Source: Lepidurus packardi
Taxonomy: Eukaryota; Arthropoda; Branchiopoda; Notostraca; Triopsidae
Assembly: GCA_023053545.1 (NCBI GenBank)
Contig: JAKZAN010000047.1
Coordinates: forward strand, 1-64,000
Length of the DNA: 64,000 nt
Direction: 5' to 3'
Part shown: positions 1 through 10,312 of the stretch, piece after piece
Numbering within the stretch: position 1 is the stretch's first letter
Layout of the letters: each line of letters begins with the position of its first letter
The notes under the pieces: model-generated
Database searches by the model: none
What the model was told of the DNA's origin: nothing
Seen by the model: only the letters and a program-made list of their open reading frames with translations
Program-made: the position numbers and the translations under genes

Positions 1-66
1 ATTCAGTCCGTATGAAATTAATTCAGTCCGTAAGGAATTAACTCAGTCCGTAAGGAATTAATTCAG

Positions 67-116
67 TCCGTAAGGAATTATTTCAGTCCGTAATTAATTA
101 ATTCATTCCTTACGGA
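67..116. repeat. 12-bp inverted repeat / potential hairpin (type example)
   Basis: TCCGTAAGGAAT at 67-78 and ATTCCTTACGGA at 105-116 form perfect 12-bp arms around a 26-bp AT-rich spacer. The same geometry (consensus unit, TTAATTAATT-rich unit, inverted-looking unit) recurs at most of the 19 inverted-looking monomers. Either strand or a transcript of it could fold back here; the longest perfect fold-back elements I noticed in the window are of this type. Confidence 0.8.
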
Positions 117-220
117 ACTAATTAAGTCCATAAGGAATTAATTCAATCTGTAAGGATTTAATTAAGTCCGTAATGAATTAATTCAGTCCGCAAGGAATTA
201 ATTCAGTTCGTAAGGAATTA

Positions 221-1580
221 ATTAAGTCCGTAAGGAAGTAATAAAATCCGTACGGAATTAATTCAGACCGTAAGGAATTAATTAAGTACGTAAGGAATTA
301 ATTAAGTCCGTAAGGAATTAATTCAGTCCGTAAGGAATTAATTCAGTCCCGTAAGGAATTAATTCAGTCCGTAAGGAATTAATTCAGTCAGCAAGGAATT
401 AATTCAGTCCGTAAGGAATTAATTCAGTCCGTAAGGAATTAATTCAGTCCGTAAGGATTTCATTCAGTCCGTAAGGTATTAATTCAGTCCGTAAGGAATT
501 AATTCAGTCCGTAAGGAATTAATACAGTCCTTAAGGAACTAATTCAGTCCGTAAGGAATTAATTCAGTCCGTAAGGATTTAATTCAGTCAGTAAGGAATT
601 AATTCATTCCGTAATTAATTAATTCAGTCCGTAAGGAATTAATTCAGTCCGTAAGGATTTAATTTAGTCAGTAAGGTATTAATTCAGTCCGTAAGGAATT
701 AATTTAGTACGTAAGGAATTAACTAAGTCCGAAAGGAATTAATTCAGTCCGTAATGAATTAATTCAGTCCGTAAGGAATTAATTCAGTCTTTAATGAATT
801 AATTCAGTCCCGTAAAGAATTAATTCAGTCCGTAAGGAATTAATTCAGTTCGTAAGGAATTAATTAAGTCCGTAAGGAAGTAATAAAATCCGTACGGAAT
901 TAATTCAGACCGTAAGGAATTAATTAAGTACGTAAGGAATTAATTAAGTCCGTAAGGAATTAATTCAGTCCGTAAGGAATTAATTCAGTCCGTAAGGAAT
1001 TAATTCAGTCCGTAAGGAATTAATTCAGTCCGTAAGGAATTAATTCAGTCAGCAAGGAATTAATTCAGTCCGTAAGGAATTAATTCAGTCCGTAAGGAAT
1101 TAATTCAGTCCGTAAGGATTTCATTCAGTACGTAAGGTATTAATTCAGTCCGTAAGGAATTAATTCAGTCCCGTAAGGAATTAATTCAGTCCTTAAGGAA
1201 CTAATTCAGTCCGTAAGGAATTAATTCAGTCCGTAAGGATTTAATTCAGTCAGTAAGGAATTAATTCAGTCCGTAATTAATTAATTCAGTCCGTAAGGAA
1301 TTAATTCAGTCCGTAAGGATTTAATTTAGTCAGTAAGGTATTAATTCAGTCCGTAAGGAATTAATTTAGTCCGTAAGGAATTAATTCAGTCCGTAAGGAA
1401 TTAATTTAGTCCGTAAGGAATTAATTCAGTCCGTAAGGAATTAATTCAGTCCGTAATCGATTAATTAAGTCCGTAATGAATTAATTCAGTCCGTAATCGA
1501 TTAATTAAGTCCGTAATGAATTAATTCAGTCCGTATGAAATTAATTAAGTCCGTAATGAATTAATTCAGTCCGAAAGGAA
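221..1580 (+). repeat. 642-bp-offset duplicated blocks at the left edge
   Basis: The rare unit ending TAAGGAAGTA (231) recurs at 873, and the TCAGCAAGG unit (387) at 1048. Offsets are 642 and 661, the difference being one extra monomer minus the 1-bp insertion near 350. A CCTTAAGGAACTA unit at 529 recurs at 1191. Three single-base insertions (TCCCGTAA near 350, 811 and 1171) lie here. They are the only +1 indels of this kind in the window. Confidence 0.75.
241..260. repeat. Palindromic-core variant ATAAAATCCGTACGGAATTA (first of many)
   Basis: One substitution in the core (A to C at monomer position 13) turns TCCGTAAGGA into TCCGTACGGA, a perfect 10-bp palindrome. The left flank is also changed (ATAAAA instead of ATTCAG). 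The variant recurs throughout, often several times per higher-order block and usually followed by a TCAGACCGTAAGG unit. It carries two CpGs and an AATAAA hexamer. Its regular placement shows that it was spread by block amplification and not by independent mutation. Confidence 0.9.
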
Positions 1581-3449
1581 TTAATTAAGGAATTAATTCA
1601 GTCCGTAAGGAATTAATTCAGTCCGTAAGGAATTAATTCAGTCCGTAAGGAATTATTTCAGTACGTAAGGAATTAATTCAGTTTGTAAGGAATTAATTCA
1701 GTCCGTAAGGAATTAATAAAATCCGTACGGAATTAATTCAGTCCGTAAGGAATTAATTAAGTCCGAAAGGATTTAATTCAGTCCGTAAGGAATTAATTCA
1801 GTTTGTAAGGAATTAATTCAGTCCGTAAGGAATTAGTTCAGTCAGTAAGGAATTAATTCAGTCCGTAAGGAATTAATTCAGTCCGTAAGGAATTAATTCA
1901 GTCTTTAATGAATTAATTCAGTCCGTAAAGAATTAATTCAGTCCGTAAGGAATTAATTCAGTTCGTAAGGAATTAATTAAGTCCGTAAGGAAGTAATAAA
2001 ATCCGTACGGAATTAATTCAGACCGTAAGGAATTAATTAAGTACGTAAGGAATTAATTAAGTCCGTAAGGAATTAATTCAGTCCGTAAGGAATTAATTCA
2101 GTCCGTAAGGAATTAATTCAGTCCGTAAGGAATTAATTCAGTCAGCAAGGAATTAATTCAGTCCGTAAGGAATTAATTCAGTCCGTAAGGAATTAATTCA
2201 GTCCGTAAGGATTTCATTCAGTCCGTAAGGTATTAATTCAGTCCGTAAGGAATTAATTCAGTCCGTAAGGAATTAATTCAGTCCTTAAGGAACTAATTCA
2301 GTCCGTAAGGAATTAATTCAGTCCGTAAGGATTTAATTCAGTCAGTAAGGAATTAATTCAGTCTCCGTAATTAATTAATTCAGTCCGTAAGGAATTAATT
2401 CAGTCCGTAAGGATTTAATTTAGTCAGTAAGGTATTAATTCAGTCCGTAAGGAATTAATTTAGTCCGTAAGGAATTAATTCAGTCCGTAAGGAATTAATT
2501 TAGTCCGTAAGGAATTAATTCAGTCCGTAAGGAATTAATTCAGTCCGTAATCGATTAATTAAGTCCGTAATGAATTAATTCAGTCCGTAATCGATTAATT
2601 AAGTCCGTAATGAATTAATTCAGTCCGTATGAAATTAATTAAGTCCGTAATGAATTAATTCAGTCCGAAAGGAATTAATTAAGGAATTAATTCAGTCCGT
2701 AAGGAATTAATTCAGTCCGTAAGGAATTATTTCAGTACGTAAGGAATTAATTTAGTTTGTAAGGAATTAATTCAGTCCGTAAGGAATTAATAAAATCCGT
2801 ACGGAATTAATTCAGTCCGTAAGGAATTAATTAAGTCCGAAAGGATTTAATTCAGTCCGTAAGGAATTAATTCAGTTTGTAAGGAATTAATTCAGTCCGT
2901 AAGGAATTAATTCAGTCAGTAAGGAATTAATTCAGTCCGTAAGGAATTAATTCAGTCCGTAAGGAATTAATTCAGTCCGTAAGGATTTAGTTCAGTCCGT
3001 CAGGTATTAATTCAGTCCGTAAGGAATTAATTCAGTCCGTAAGGAATTAATTCAGTCCTTAAGGAACTAATTCAGTCCGTAAGGAATTAATTCAGTCCGT
3101 AAGGATTTAATTCAGTCAGTAAGGAATTAATTCAGTCCGTAATTAATTAATTCAGTCCGTAAGGAATTAATTCAGTCCGTAAGGATTTAATTTAGTCAGT
3201 AAGGTATTAATTCAGTCCGTAAGGAATTAATTTAGTCTGTAAGGAATTAATTCAGTCCGTAAGGAATTAATTTAGTCCGTAAGGAATTAATTCAGTCCGT
3301 AAGGAATTAATTCAGTCCGTAATCGATTAATTAAGTCCGTAATGAATTAATTCAGTCCGTAATCGATTAATTAAGTCCGTAATGAATTAATTCAGTCCGT
3401 ATGAAATTAATTAAGTCCGTAATGAATTAATTCAGTCCGAAAGGAATTA
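783..3449 (+). repeat. About 1.1-kb higher-order copies, left edge
   Basis: Marker variants recur at 1092-1113 bp: TAAGGAAGTA at 873 and 1986, CCTTAAGGAACTA at 1191 and 2283, and the 12-bp unit at 1584 and 2678. The next copy is shortened to 772 bp (CCTTAAGGAACTA at 3057, 12-bp unit at 3450). All end with the same run: two alternating ATCGATTA/ATGAATTA unit pairs, TATGAAATTA, ATGAATTA, CCGAAAGG, then the 12-bp unit. The middle copy has a private 2-bp insertion (GTCTCCGTAATT near 2363). Confidence 0.75.
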
Positions 3450-3621
3450 ATTAAGGAATTAATTCAGTCCGTAAGGAATTAATTCAGTCCGTAAGGAATT
3501 AATTCAGTCCGTAAGGAATTATTTCAGTACGTAAGGAATTAATTCAGTTTGTAAGGAATTAATTCAGTCCGTAAGGAATTAATAAAATCCGTACGGAATT
3601 AATTCAGTCCGTAAGGAATTA

Positions 3622-3641
3622 ATAAAATCCTTACGGAATTA
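3622..3641. repeat. Variant with inverted core, ATAAAATCCTTACGGAATTA
   Basis: The core TCCTTACGGA is the reverse complement of the consensus core TCCGTAAGGA, but the flank (ATAAAA...GAATTA) is that of the common palindromic variant in direct orientation. It differs from that variant by a single G to T change. Other copies are at 11185-11204, 13497-13516 (2312-bp duplicate of the previous one) and 35957-35976. These units show directly that an inverted core can arise by substitution without any DNA inversion. Confidence 0.85.
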
Positions 3642-4560
3642 ATTCAGACCGTAAGGAATTAATAAAGTACGTAAGGAATTAATTAAGTCCGAAAGGATTT
3701 AATTCAGTCCGTAAGGAATTAATTCAGTTTGTAAGGAATTAATTCAGTCCGTAAGGAATTAATTCAGTCAGTAAGGAATTAATTCAGTCCGTAAGGAATT
3801 AATTCAGTCCGTAAGGAATTAATTCAGTCCGTAAGGATTTAGTTCAGTCCGTCAGGTATTAATTCAGTCCGTAAGGAATTAATTCAGTCCGTAAGGAATA
3901 ACTTCAGTACATAAGGAAATAATTCAGTCCGTAATGGATTAATTAAGTCCGTAATGAATTAATTCAGTCCGTAAGGAATTAATAAAATCCGTACGGAATT
4001 AATTCAGACCGTAAGGAATTAATTAAGTCCGAAAGGAATTAATTCAGTCCGTAAGGAATTAATTCAGTCCTTAAGGAATTAATTCAGTCAGTAAGGAATT
4101 AATTCAGTCCGTAAGGAATTAATTCAGTCCGTAAGGAATTAATTCAGTCCGTAAGGATTTAGTTCAGTCCGTCAGGTATTAATTCAGTCCGTAAGGAATT
4201 AATTCAGTCCGTAAGGAATTAATTCAGTCCGTAAGGAATAACTTCAATACGTAAGGAAATAATTTAGTCCGTAATGGATTAATTAAGTGCGTAATGAATT
4301 AATTCAGTCCGGATCAAATTAATTCAGTCCTTAAGGAACTAATTCAGTCCGTAAGGAATTAATTCAGTCCGTAAGGATTTAATTCAGTCAGTAAGGAATT
4401 AATTCAGTCCGTAATTAATTAATTCAGTCCGTAAGGAATTAATTCAGTCCGTAAGGATTTAATTTAGTCAGTAAGGTATTAATTCAGTCCGTAAGGAATT
4501 AATTTAGTCCGTAAGGAATTAATTCAGTCCGTAAGGAATTAATTCAGTCCGTAAGGAATA

Positions 4561-5024
4561 AGTTCAGTACGTTAGGAATTAATTCAGTCCGTAATCGATT
4601 AATTAAGTCCGTAATGAATTAATTCAGTCCGTATGAAATTAATTAAGTCCGTAATGAATTAATTCAGTCCGAAAGGAATTAATTAAGGAATTAATTCAGT
4701 CCGTAAGGAATTAATTCAGTCCGTAAGGAATTAATTCAGTCCGTAAGGAATTAATTCAGTCCGTAAGGAATTAATTCAGTCCGTAAGGAATAAGTTCAGT
4801 ACGTTAGGAATTAATTCAGTCCGTAATCGATTAATTAAGTCCGTAATGAATTAATTCAGTCCGTATGAAATTAATTAAGTCCGTAATGAATTAATTCAGT
4901 CCGAAAGGAATTAATTAAGGAATTAATTCAGTCCGTAAGGAATTAATTCAGTCCGTAAGGAATTAATTCAGTCCGTAAGGAATTATTTCAGTACGTAAGG
5001 AATTAATTCAGTTTGTAAGGAATT
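4561..5024 (+). repeat. 232-bp tandem duplication
   Basis: The rare unit AGTTCAGTACGTTAGG starts at 4561 and again at 4793, and the 12-bp units at 4682 and 4914 have the same 232-bp spacing (11 monomers plus 12 bp). The two copies share the ATCGATTA, ATGAATTA, TATGAAATTA and CCGAAAGG sequence before the 12-bp unit. This is one of the shortest complete higher-order cycles in the window. Confidence 0.8.
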
Positions 5025-5439
5025 AATTCAGTCCGTAAGGAATTAATAAAATCCGTACGGAATTAATTCAGACCGTAAGGAATTAATAAAGTACGTAAGG
5101 AATTAATTAAGTCCGAAAGGATTTAATTCAGTCCGTAAGGAATTAATTCAGTTTGTAAGGAATTAATTCAGTCCGTAAGGAATTAATTCAGTCAGTAAGG
5201 AATTAATTCAGTCCGTAAGGAATTAATTCAGTCCGTAAGGAATTAATTCAGTCCGTAAGGATTTAGTTCAGTCCGTCAGGTATTAATTCAGTCCGTAAGG
5301 AATTAATTCAGTCCGTAAGGAATAACTTCAGTACATAAGGAAATAATTCAGTCCGTAATGGATTAATTAAGTCCGTAATGAATTAATTCAGTCCGTAAGG
5401 AATTAATAAAATCCGTACGGAATTAATTCAGACCGTAAG

Positions 5440-6720
5440 GAATTAATTAAGTACGTAAGGAATTAACTAAGTCCGAAAGGAATTAATTCAGTCCGTAAGG
5501 AATTAATTCAGTCCTTAAGGAACTAATTCAGTCCGTAAGAAATTAATTCAGTCCGTAAGGATTTAATTCAGTCAGTAAGGAATTAATTCAGTCCGTAATT
5601 AATTAATTCAGTCCGTAAGGAATTCATTCAGTCCGTAAGGATTTAATTCAGTCAGTAAGGTATTAATTCAGTCCGTAAGGAATTAATTCAGTCCGTAAGG
5701 AATTAATTAAGGATTTAATTCAGTTTGTAAGGAATTAATTCAGTCCGTAAGGAATTAATTCAGTCAGTAAGGAATTAATTCAGTCCGTAAGGAATTAATT
5801 CAGTCCGTAAGGAATTAATTCAGTCCGTAAGGATTTAGTTCAGTCCGTCAGGTATTAATTCAGTCCGTAAGGAATTAATTCAGTCCGTAAGGAATTAATT
5901 CAGTCCGTAAGGAATTAATTCAGTCCGTAAGGAATTAATTCAGTCCGTAAGATATTAATTCAGTCCATAAGGAATTATTTCAGTCCGTAATTAATTAATT
6001 CATTCCTTACGGAACTAATTAAGTCCATAAGGAATTAATTCAGTCTTTAAGGAATTAATTCAGTCCGTAAAGAATTAATTCAGTCCGTAAGGAATTAATT
6101 CAGTTCGTAAGGAATTAATTCAGTCCGTAAGAACTTAATAAAATCCGTACGGAATTAATTCAGACCGTAAGGAATTAATTAAGTACGTAAGGAATTAATT
6201 AAGTCCGTAAGGAATTAATTCAGTCCGTAAGGAATTCATTCAGTCCGTAAGTAGTTAATTCAGTAAGAAAGGAATTCAATAAATCCTAAAGAATTAATTC
6301 AATCAGTAAGGAATTAATTCAGTCCGTAAGGAATTAACTCAGTCCGTAATCGATTAATTAAGTCCGTAAGGAATTAATTCAGTCCGTATGAAATTAATTC
6401 AGTCCGTAAGGAATTAATTCAGTCCGTAAGGAATTAATTAAGTACGTAAGGAATTAACTAAGTCCGAAAGGAATTAATTCAGTCCGTAAGGAATTAATTC
6501 AGTCCTTAAGGAACTAATTCAGTCCGTAAGAAATTAATTCAGTCCGTAAGGATTTAATTCAGTCAGTAAGGAATTAATTCAGTCCGTAATTAATTAATTC
6601 AGTCCGTAAGGAATTCATTCAGTCCGTAAGGATTTAATTCAGTAAGTAAGGTATTAATTCAGTCCGTAAGGAATTAATTCAGTCCGTAAGGAATTAATTA
6701 AGGATTTAATTCAGTTTGTA
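5440..6720 (+). repeat. 991-bp-offset duplication with ATTAAGGATTTA markers
   Basis: CCTTAAGGAACTA at 5513 and 6504, and the 12-bp variant ATTAAGGATTTA at 5706 and 6697, are each 991 bp apart. The offset is one base short of a 20n+12 length because a 19-bp unit (AATAAATCCTAAAG, near 6282) lies between them. An inverted-looking monomer (5998-6017) also lies in the block. Confidence 0.75.
6276..6297 (+). repeat. 19-bp divergent monomer (six copies in the window)
   Basis: The unit reads AATAAATCCTAAAGAATTA and is one base shorter than the palindromic variant ATAAAATCCGTACGGAATTA, with the core changed to TCCTAAAGA. The AAATCCTAAAG core lies at 6281, 18136, 20527, 24689, 26020 and 29190. It always follows GTAGTTAATTCAGTAAGAAAGG, another divergent pair. 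The copies near 18136/24689 (6553 bp apart), 20527/26020 (5493) and 26020/29190 (3170) are block duplicates. This triplet is the most divergent sequence in the array. Confidence 0.85.
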
Positions 6721-7124
6721 AGGAATTAATTCAGTCCGTAAGGAATTAATTCAGTCAGTAAGGAATTAACTCAGTCCGTAATCGATTAATTAAGTCCGTA
6801 AGGAATTAATTCAGTCCGTATGAAATTAATTCAGTCCGTAAGGAATTAATTCAGTCCGTAAGGAATTAATTCAGTCAGTAAGGAATTAATTCAGTCCGTA
6901 AGGAATTAACTCAGTCCGTAATCGATTAATTAAGTCCGTAAGGAATTAATTCAGTCCGTATGAAATTAATTCAGTCCGTAAGGAATTAATTCAGTCCGTA
7001 AGGAATTAATTCAGTCAGTAAGGAATTAATTCAGTCCGTAAGGAATTAATTCAGTCCGTAATCGATTAATTAAGTCCGTAATGAATTAATTCAGTCCGTA
7101 TGAAATTAATTCAGTCCGTAAGGA

Positions 7125-8019
7125 ATTAACTCAGTCCGTAAGGAATTAATTCAGTCCGTAAGGAATTAATTCAGTCAGTAAGGAATTAATTCAGTCCGTA
7201 AGGAATTAATTCAGTCCGTAAGGAATTAATTCAGTCCGTAAGGATTTCATTCAGTCCGTAAGGTATAAATTCAGTCCGTAAGGAATTAATTCAGTCCGTA
7301 AGGAATTAATTCAGTCCGTAAGGAATTAATTCAGTCCGTAAGGAATTAATTCAGTCCGTAAGATATTAATTCAGTCCGTAAGGAATTATTTCAGTCCGTA
7401 ATTAATTATTTAATTCCTTACGGAACTAATTAAGTCCATAAGGAATTAATTCAGTCTTTAAGGAATTAATTCAGTCCGTAAAGAATTAATTCAGTCCGTA
7501 AGGAATTAATTCAGTTCGTAAGGAATTAATTCAGTCCGTAAGGAATTAATAAAATCCGTACGGAATTAATTCAGACCGTAAGGAATTAATTAAGTACGTA
7601 AGGAATTAATTAAGTCCGTAAGGAATTAATTCAGTCCGTAAGGAATTAATTCAGTCCGTAAGGAATTAATTCAGTCAGTAAGGAATTAATTCAGTCCGTA
7701 AGGAATTAATTCAGTCCGTAAGGAATTAATTCAGTCCGTAAGGATTTCATTCAGTCCGTAAGGTATAAATTCAGTCCGTAAGGAATTAATTCAGTCCTTA
7801 AGGAATTAATTCACTCCGTAAGGAATTAATTCAGTCCGTAAGGAATTAATTAAGTCCGTAAGGAATAAGTTCAGTACGTAAGGAATTAATTCAGTCCGTA
7901 ATCGATTAATTAAGTCCGTAATGAATTAATTCAGTCCGTATGAAATTAATTCAGTCCGTAAGGAATTAATTAAGGAATTAATTCAGTCCGTAAGGAATTA
8001 ATTCAGTCCGTAAGGAATT
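7125..8019 (+). repeat. Block with a near copy 22.7 kb away
   Basis: This stretch matches 29781-30675 at a constant offset of 22656 bp: TTTCATTCAG/AAGGTATAAATTC units at 7261 and 29917, an inverted-looking monomer at 7409 and 30065, the rare TTCACTCCGTAAGG at 7811 and 30467, and the 12-bp unit at 7969 and 30625. Homology ends on both sides. It is the longest-range pairing I could establish. Confidence 0.8.
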
Positions 8020-8400
8020 AATTCAGTTCGTAAGGAATTAATTCAGTCCGTAAGGAATTATTTCAGTCCGTAATTAATTCATTCATTCCTTACGGAATTA
8101 ATTAAGTCCATAATGAATTAATTCAGTCCGTAAGGAATTAATTCAGTCCGTAAGGAATTAATTCAGACCGTAAGGAATTAATTAAGTACGTAAGGAATTA
8201 ATTAAGTCCGTAAGGAATTAATTAAGTCCGTAAAGAATTAATTCAGTCCGCAAGGAATTAATTAAGTCCGTAAGGTATTAATTCAGTCCGTAAGGAATTA
8301 ATTCAGTCCGTAAGGAATTAATTCAGTCCGTAAGGAATAACTTCAATACGTAAGGAAATAATTTAGTCCGTAATGGATTAATTAAGTGCGTAATGAATTA

Positions 8401-8420
8401 ATTCAGTCCGGATCAAATTA
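8401..8420 (+). repeat. Rare CCGG-containing monomer, ATTCAGTCCGGATCAAATTA
   Basis: This unit replaces the GTAAGGAA part of the core with GGATCAAA. It occurs only at 4302-4321, 8401-8420 and 9613-9632. It provides the only CCGG (HpaII/MspI) and GATC sites I noticed, and so could serve as an anchor for restriction or methylation assays. Confidence 0.85.
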
Positions 8421-8440
8421 ATTCAGTCCGTAAGGAATTA

Positions 8441-8520
8441 ATTAAGGAATTAAGGAATTAATTAAGGAATTAAAGAATTAATTAAGGAATTAAGGAATTA
8501 ATTAAGGAATTAAGGAATTA
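8441..8520 (+). repeat. Four AAGGAATT-duplicated monomers (80 bp)
   Basis: Four consecutive 20-bp units read ATTAAGGAATTAAGGAATTA, the second with AAAG. Compared with the consensus, positions 4-11 (CAGTCCGT) are replaced by a second AAGGAATT. The simplest origin is the 12-bp truncated unit plus an 8-bp duplication of AAGGAATT, which restores the 20-bp length. The cluster has no CpG and almost no C. It follows the rare CCGGATCAAATTA unit. Confidence 0.9.
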
Positions 8521-9100
8521 ATTCAGTCCGTAAGGAATTAATTCAGTCCGTAAGGAATTAATTCAGTCCGTAAGGAATTAATTCAGTCAGTAAGGAATTA
8601 ATTCAGTCCGTAAGGAATTAATAAAATCCGAACGGAATTAATTCAGACCGTAAGGAATTAATTAAGTACGTAAGGAATTAATTAAGTCCGTAAGGAATTA
8701 ATTCAGTCCGTAAGGAATTAATTCAGTCCGTAAGGAATTAATTCAGTCAGTAAGGAATTAATTCAGTCCGTAAGGAATTAATTCAGTCCGTGATCGATTA
8801 ATTAAGTCCGTAATGAATTAATTCAGTCCGTATGAAATTAATTCAGTCCGTAAGGAATTAACTCAGTCCGTAAGGAATTAATTCAGTCCGTAAGGAATTA
8901 TTTCAGTCCGTAATTAATTAATTCAGTCCGTAAGGAATTATTTCAGTCCGTAATTAATTCATTCATTCCTTACGGAACTAATTAAGTCCATAAGGAATTA
9001 ATTCAATCTGTAAGGATTTAATTAAGTCCGTAATGAATTAATTCAGTCCGTAAGGAATTAATTCAGTCTTTAATGAATTAATTCAGTCCGTAAAGAATTA

Positions 9101-10312
9101 ATTCAGTCCGTAATCGATTAATTAAGTCCGTAATGAATTAATTCAGTCCGTATGAAATTAATTCAGTCCGTAAGGAATTAATTAAGGAATTAATTCAGTC
9201 CGTAAGGAATTAATTCAGTCCGTAAGGAATTAATTCAGTTCGTAAGGAATTAATTCAGTCCGTAAGGAATTATTTCAGTCCGTAATTAATTCATTCATTC
9301 CTTACGGAATTAATTAAGTCCATAATGAATTAATTCAGTCCGTAAGGAATTAATTCAGTCCGTAAGGAATTAATTCAGACCGTAAGGAATTAATTAAGTA
9401 CGTAAGGAATTAATTAAGTCCGTAAGGAATTAATTAAGTCCGTAAAGAATTAATTCAGTCCGCAAGGAATTAATTAAGTCCGTAAGGTATTAATTCAGTC
9501 CGTAAGGAATTAATTCAGTCCGTAAGGAATTAATTCAGTCCGTAAGGAATAACTTCAATACGTAAGGAAATAATTTAGTCCGTAATGGATTAATTAAGTG
9601 CGTAATGAATTAATTCAGTCCGGATCAAATTAATTCAGTCCGTAAGGAATTAATTAAGGAATTAAGGAATTAATTAAGGAATTAAAGAATTAATTAAGGA
9701 ATTAAGGAATTAATTAAGGAATTAAGGAATTAATTCAGTCCGTAAGGAATTAATTCAGTCCGTAAGGAATTAATTCAGTCCGTAAGGAATTAATTCAGTC
9801 AGTAAGGAATTAATTCAGTCCGTAAGGAATTAATAAAATCCGAACGGAATTAATTCAGACCGTAAGGAATTAATTAAGTACGTAAGGAATTAATTAAGTC
9901 CGTAAGGAATTAATTCAGTCCGTAAGGAATTAATTCAGTCCGTAAGGAATTAATTCAGTCAGTAAGGAATTAATTCAGTCCGTAAGGAATTAATTCAGTC
10001 CGTAATCGATTAATTAAGTCCGTAATGAATTAATTCAGTCCGTATGAAATTAATTCAGTCCGTAAGGAATTAACTCAGTCCGTAAGGAATTAATTCAGTC
10101 CGTTAGGAATTATTTCAGTCCGTAATTAATTAATTCAGTCCGTAAGGAATTATTTCAGTCCGTAATTAATTAATTCATTCCTTACGGAACTAATTAAGTC
10201 CATAAGGAATTAATTCAATCTGTAAGGATTTAATTAAGTCCGTAATGAATTAATTCAGTCCGTAAGGAATTAATTCAGTCTTTAATGAATTAATTCAGTC
10301 CGTAAAGAATTA
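9101..10312 (+). repeat. 1212-bp tandem duplication, copy 2
   Basis: Second copy of 7889-9100. It carries a private change GTTAGG near 10101, which is also in the further duplicate at 12413. This shows that the 2312-bp duplication copied this version after it had diverged from copy 1. Confidence 0.86.
9653..9732 (+). repeat. Second AAGGAATT-duplicated cluster (80 bp)
   Basis: Exact 1212-bp copy of the cluster at 8441-8520, including the AAAG change in the second unit. No third cluster was seen elsewhere in the window. Confidence 0.88.

Larger units (their letters stand above)
3450..5440 (+). repeat. Duplicated block, offset 1464 shrinking to 1424 bp
   Basis: Sequence from the 12-bp unit at 3450 to about 4020 matches 4914 to about 5440. 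The offset drops from 1464 to 1424 because the second copy lacks two monomers around the inverted-core variant at 3622. The shared rare unit CTTCAGTACATAAGG lies near 3902 and 5326. Confidence 0.75.
7889..9100 (+). repeat. 1212-bp tandem duplication, copy 1
   Basis: Tandem with 9101-10312. Paired landmarks at 1212 bp: 12-bp unit 7969/9181, inverted-looking monomers 8081/9293 and 8961/10173, CCGGATCAAATTA unit 8401/9613, AAGGAATT-rich cluster 8441/9653. Single-base differences include TCCGTGATCG near 8787 (copy 2 has GTAATCG). 1212 = 60 x 20 + 12. Copy 1 runs from an ATCGATTA unit to an AAGAATTA unit, where copy 2 starts again with the same ATCGATTA unit. Confidence 0.88.

Noticed and set aside
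6276-6297. Remnant of a mobile element or unrelated sequence at the 19-bp unit
   Set aside because: It aligns with the palindromic monomer variant with one deletion and a few substitutions.
8441-8520. Insertion of a foreign simple repeat
   Set aside because: The units keep the 20-bp register and every base can be derived from the satellite monomer by an 8-bp duplication.
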